A DNA stretch of 64,000 nucleotides, from the NCBI GenBank assembly GCA_949372755.1, contig CASIBO010000002.1, forward strand, positions 1 to 64,000. Direction: 5' to 3'. This stretch comes from UBA9926 sp018645765 (lineage in GTDB: Bacteria; Pseudomonadota; Gammaproteobacteria; Pseudomonadales; Azotimanducaceae). The position numbers and the translations under genes are program-made. Each line of letters begins with the position of its first letter. Within the stretch, counting starts at the first letter, position 1. Positions 63,712-64,000 of this stretch are shown piece by piece. Under the pieces are notes generated by a model. It had not been told where the DNA came from. It saw only the letters and a program-made list of their open reading frames with translations, and made no database searches.

Positions 63712-63954
63712 CTAGCCCCCTTGAATTCGCGGTAGCAAAAAGACGTCTGCGTTACTTGGAACGGGTTGGTCCCGGCGATCTCGATAGATCTCGCCATTAA
63801 CCGCAACCGCGACCCCATCATCGAGATGCGCTTGCATCTCGGGATAGCGCAGAACAAGCGATTGCAGCAGCTCGCCAATGGTCGCGCCTGTACACTCCAC
63901 CGAGCGCGCACCACCAGCGGCCTGACTCAAAATACCCGATAGCTGAACCTCCAT
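63712..63954 (-). CDS. MoaD/ThiS-family small sulfur-carrier-like protein
   Basis: 80-aa ubiquitin-like protein. EVQLSGILSQAAGGARSVEC, ATIGELLQSLVLRYPEM, VAVAVNGEIYRDRRDQPVPS, DVFLLPRIQGG: the beta-grasp pattern and terminal Gly-Gly of MoaD/ThiS are intact, so it can probably be thiocarboxylated by an E1-like enzyme. The partner pathway is not visible; it could serve molybdopterin or another sulfur transfer. It is the last gene in the window. Confidence 0.8.
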   Translation of the reverse strand: MEVQLSGILSQAAGGARSVECTGATIGELLQSLVLRYPEMQAHLDDGVAVAVNGEIYRDRRDQPVPSNADVFLLPRIQGG

Positions 63955-64000
63955 GACGCAGCCTTAGGTTACGCCTGGCCATCCTCAATGGCTTTCAGAA

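Overview
The window looks like part of the chromosome of a free-living, polar-flagellated, aerobic marine-type gammaproteobacterium, possibly a Halieaceae/Cellvibrionales-like lineage. This rests on a gammaproteobacterial flagellar gene order with sigma-54 and sigma-28 promoters, a long TonB-dependent receptor, several CoA/aromatic/lipid catabolism genes, spinster and GPH transporters, and mid-50s percent GC by eye. The taxon is an inference; no rRNA, tRNA, IS element, phage gene or CRISPR array was found.

Region 1 (1-11.5 kb): flagellar rod, hook and ring operon flgBCDEFGHIJK on the minus strand, reading towards the left edge. A near-perfect sigma-54 promoter lies in front of flgB. flgA, flgM and flgN lie divergently on the plus strand, with a near-perfect sigma-28 promoter in front of flgM. 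flgJ is the short single-domain form. flgK is interrupted by two frameshifts (about +1 and +4 nt). A 1.4-kb non-coding gap separates flgB from flgA.

Region 2 (11.6-28.5 kb): mostly single metabolic or stress genes: an M20 deacylase, a DUF481 outer-membrane protein, a GPH symporter, Hsp33, a ceramidase-like membrane hydrolase, a spinster MFS transporter, a ResA/TlpA-like redoxin, a sulfotransferase, an Sb-PDE-like PHP phosphodiesterase, an HtaA-domain protein, a glutathione transferase, an unrecognised Rossmann-like protein and a DUF1993 protein. The redoxin is the most striking gene. It is one continuous frame broken only by an in-frame TGA at the active-site position (WAPY-TGA-GC), with a hairpin fitting the bacterial SECIS geometry directly after it, so it is predicted to be a selenoprotein.

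Region 3 (28.6-34.3 kb): a catabolic block on the minus strand (VOC protein, two tandem acyl-CoA dehydrogenases, FAH-family hydrolase), a plus-strand glutathione transferase and a PPOX-fold protein. Together they suggest degradation of a CoA-activated terpenoid, steroid or aromatic compound.

Region 4 (34.4-44.2 kb): a same-strand run of a TPR/2OG-Fe(II) oxygenase, TonB-dependent receptor, SAM methyltransferase, small periplasmic protein and secreted S9 peptidase, followed upstream by a C15-like protein whose nucleophile Cys is Ser. It may be an uptake and processing locus for a peptide-like substrate.

Region 5 (44.3-64 kb): VOC protein, a natural fusion of a PyrD/PreA-type dehydrogenase with a PyrK-type FAD/2Fe-2S reductase, an NhaC antiporter, a Baeyer-Villiger-type monooxygenase, a GH3 beta-glucosidase, a response-regulator pseudogene with two in-frame stops, an LLM-class oxidoreductase, an amine-oxidase-like flavoprotein, a glycosyltransferase, an arylsulfatase with a membrane-anchored partner, IlvE, a PPOX protein, dienelactone hydrolase, a 2OG-Fe(II) oxygenase and a MoaD/ThiS-like protein.
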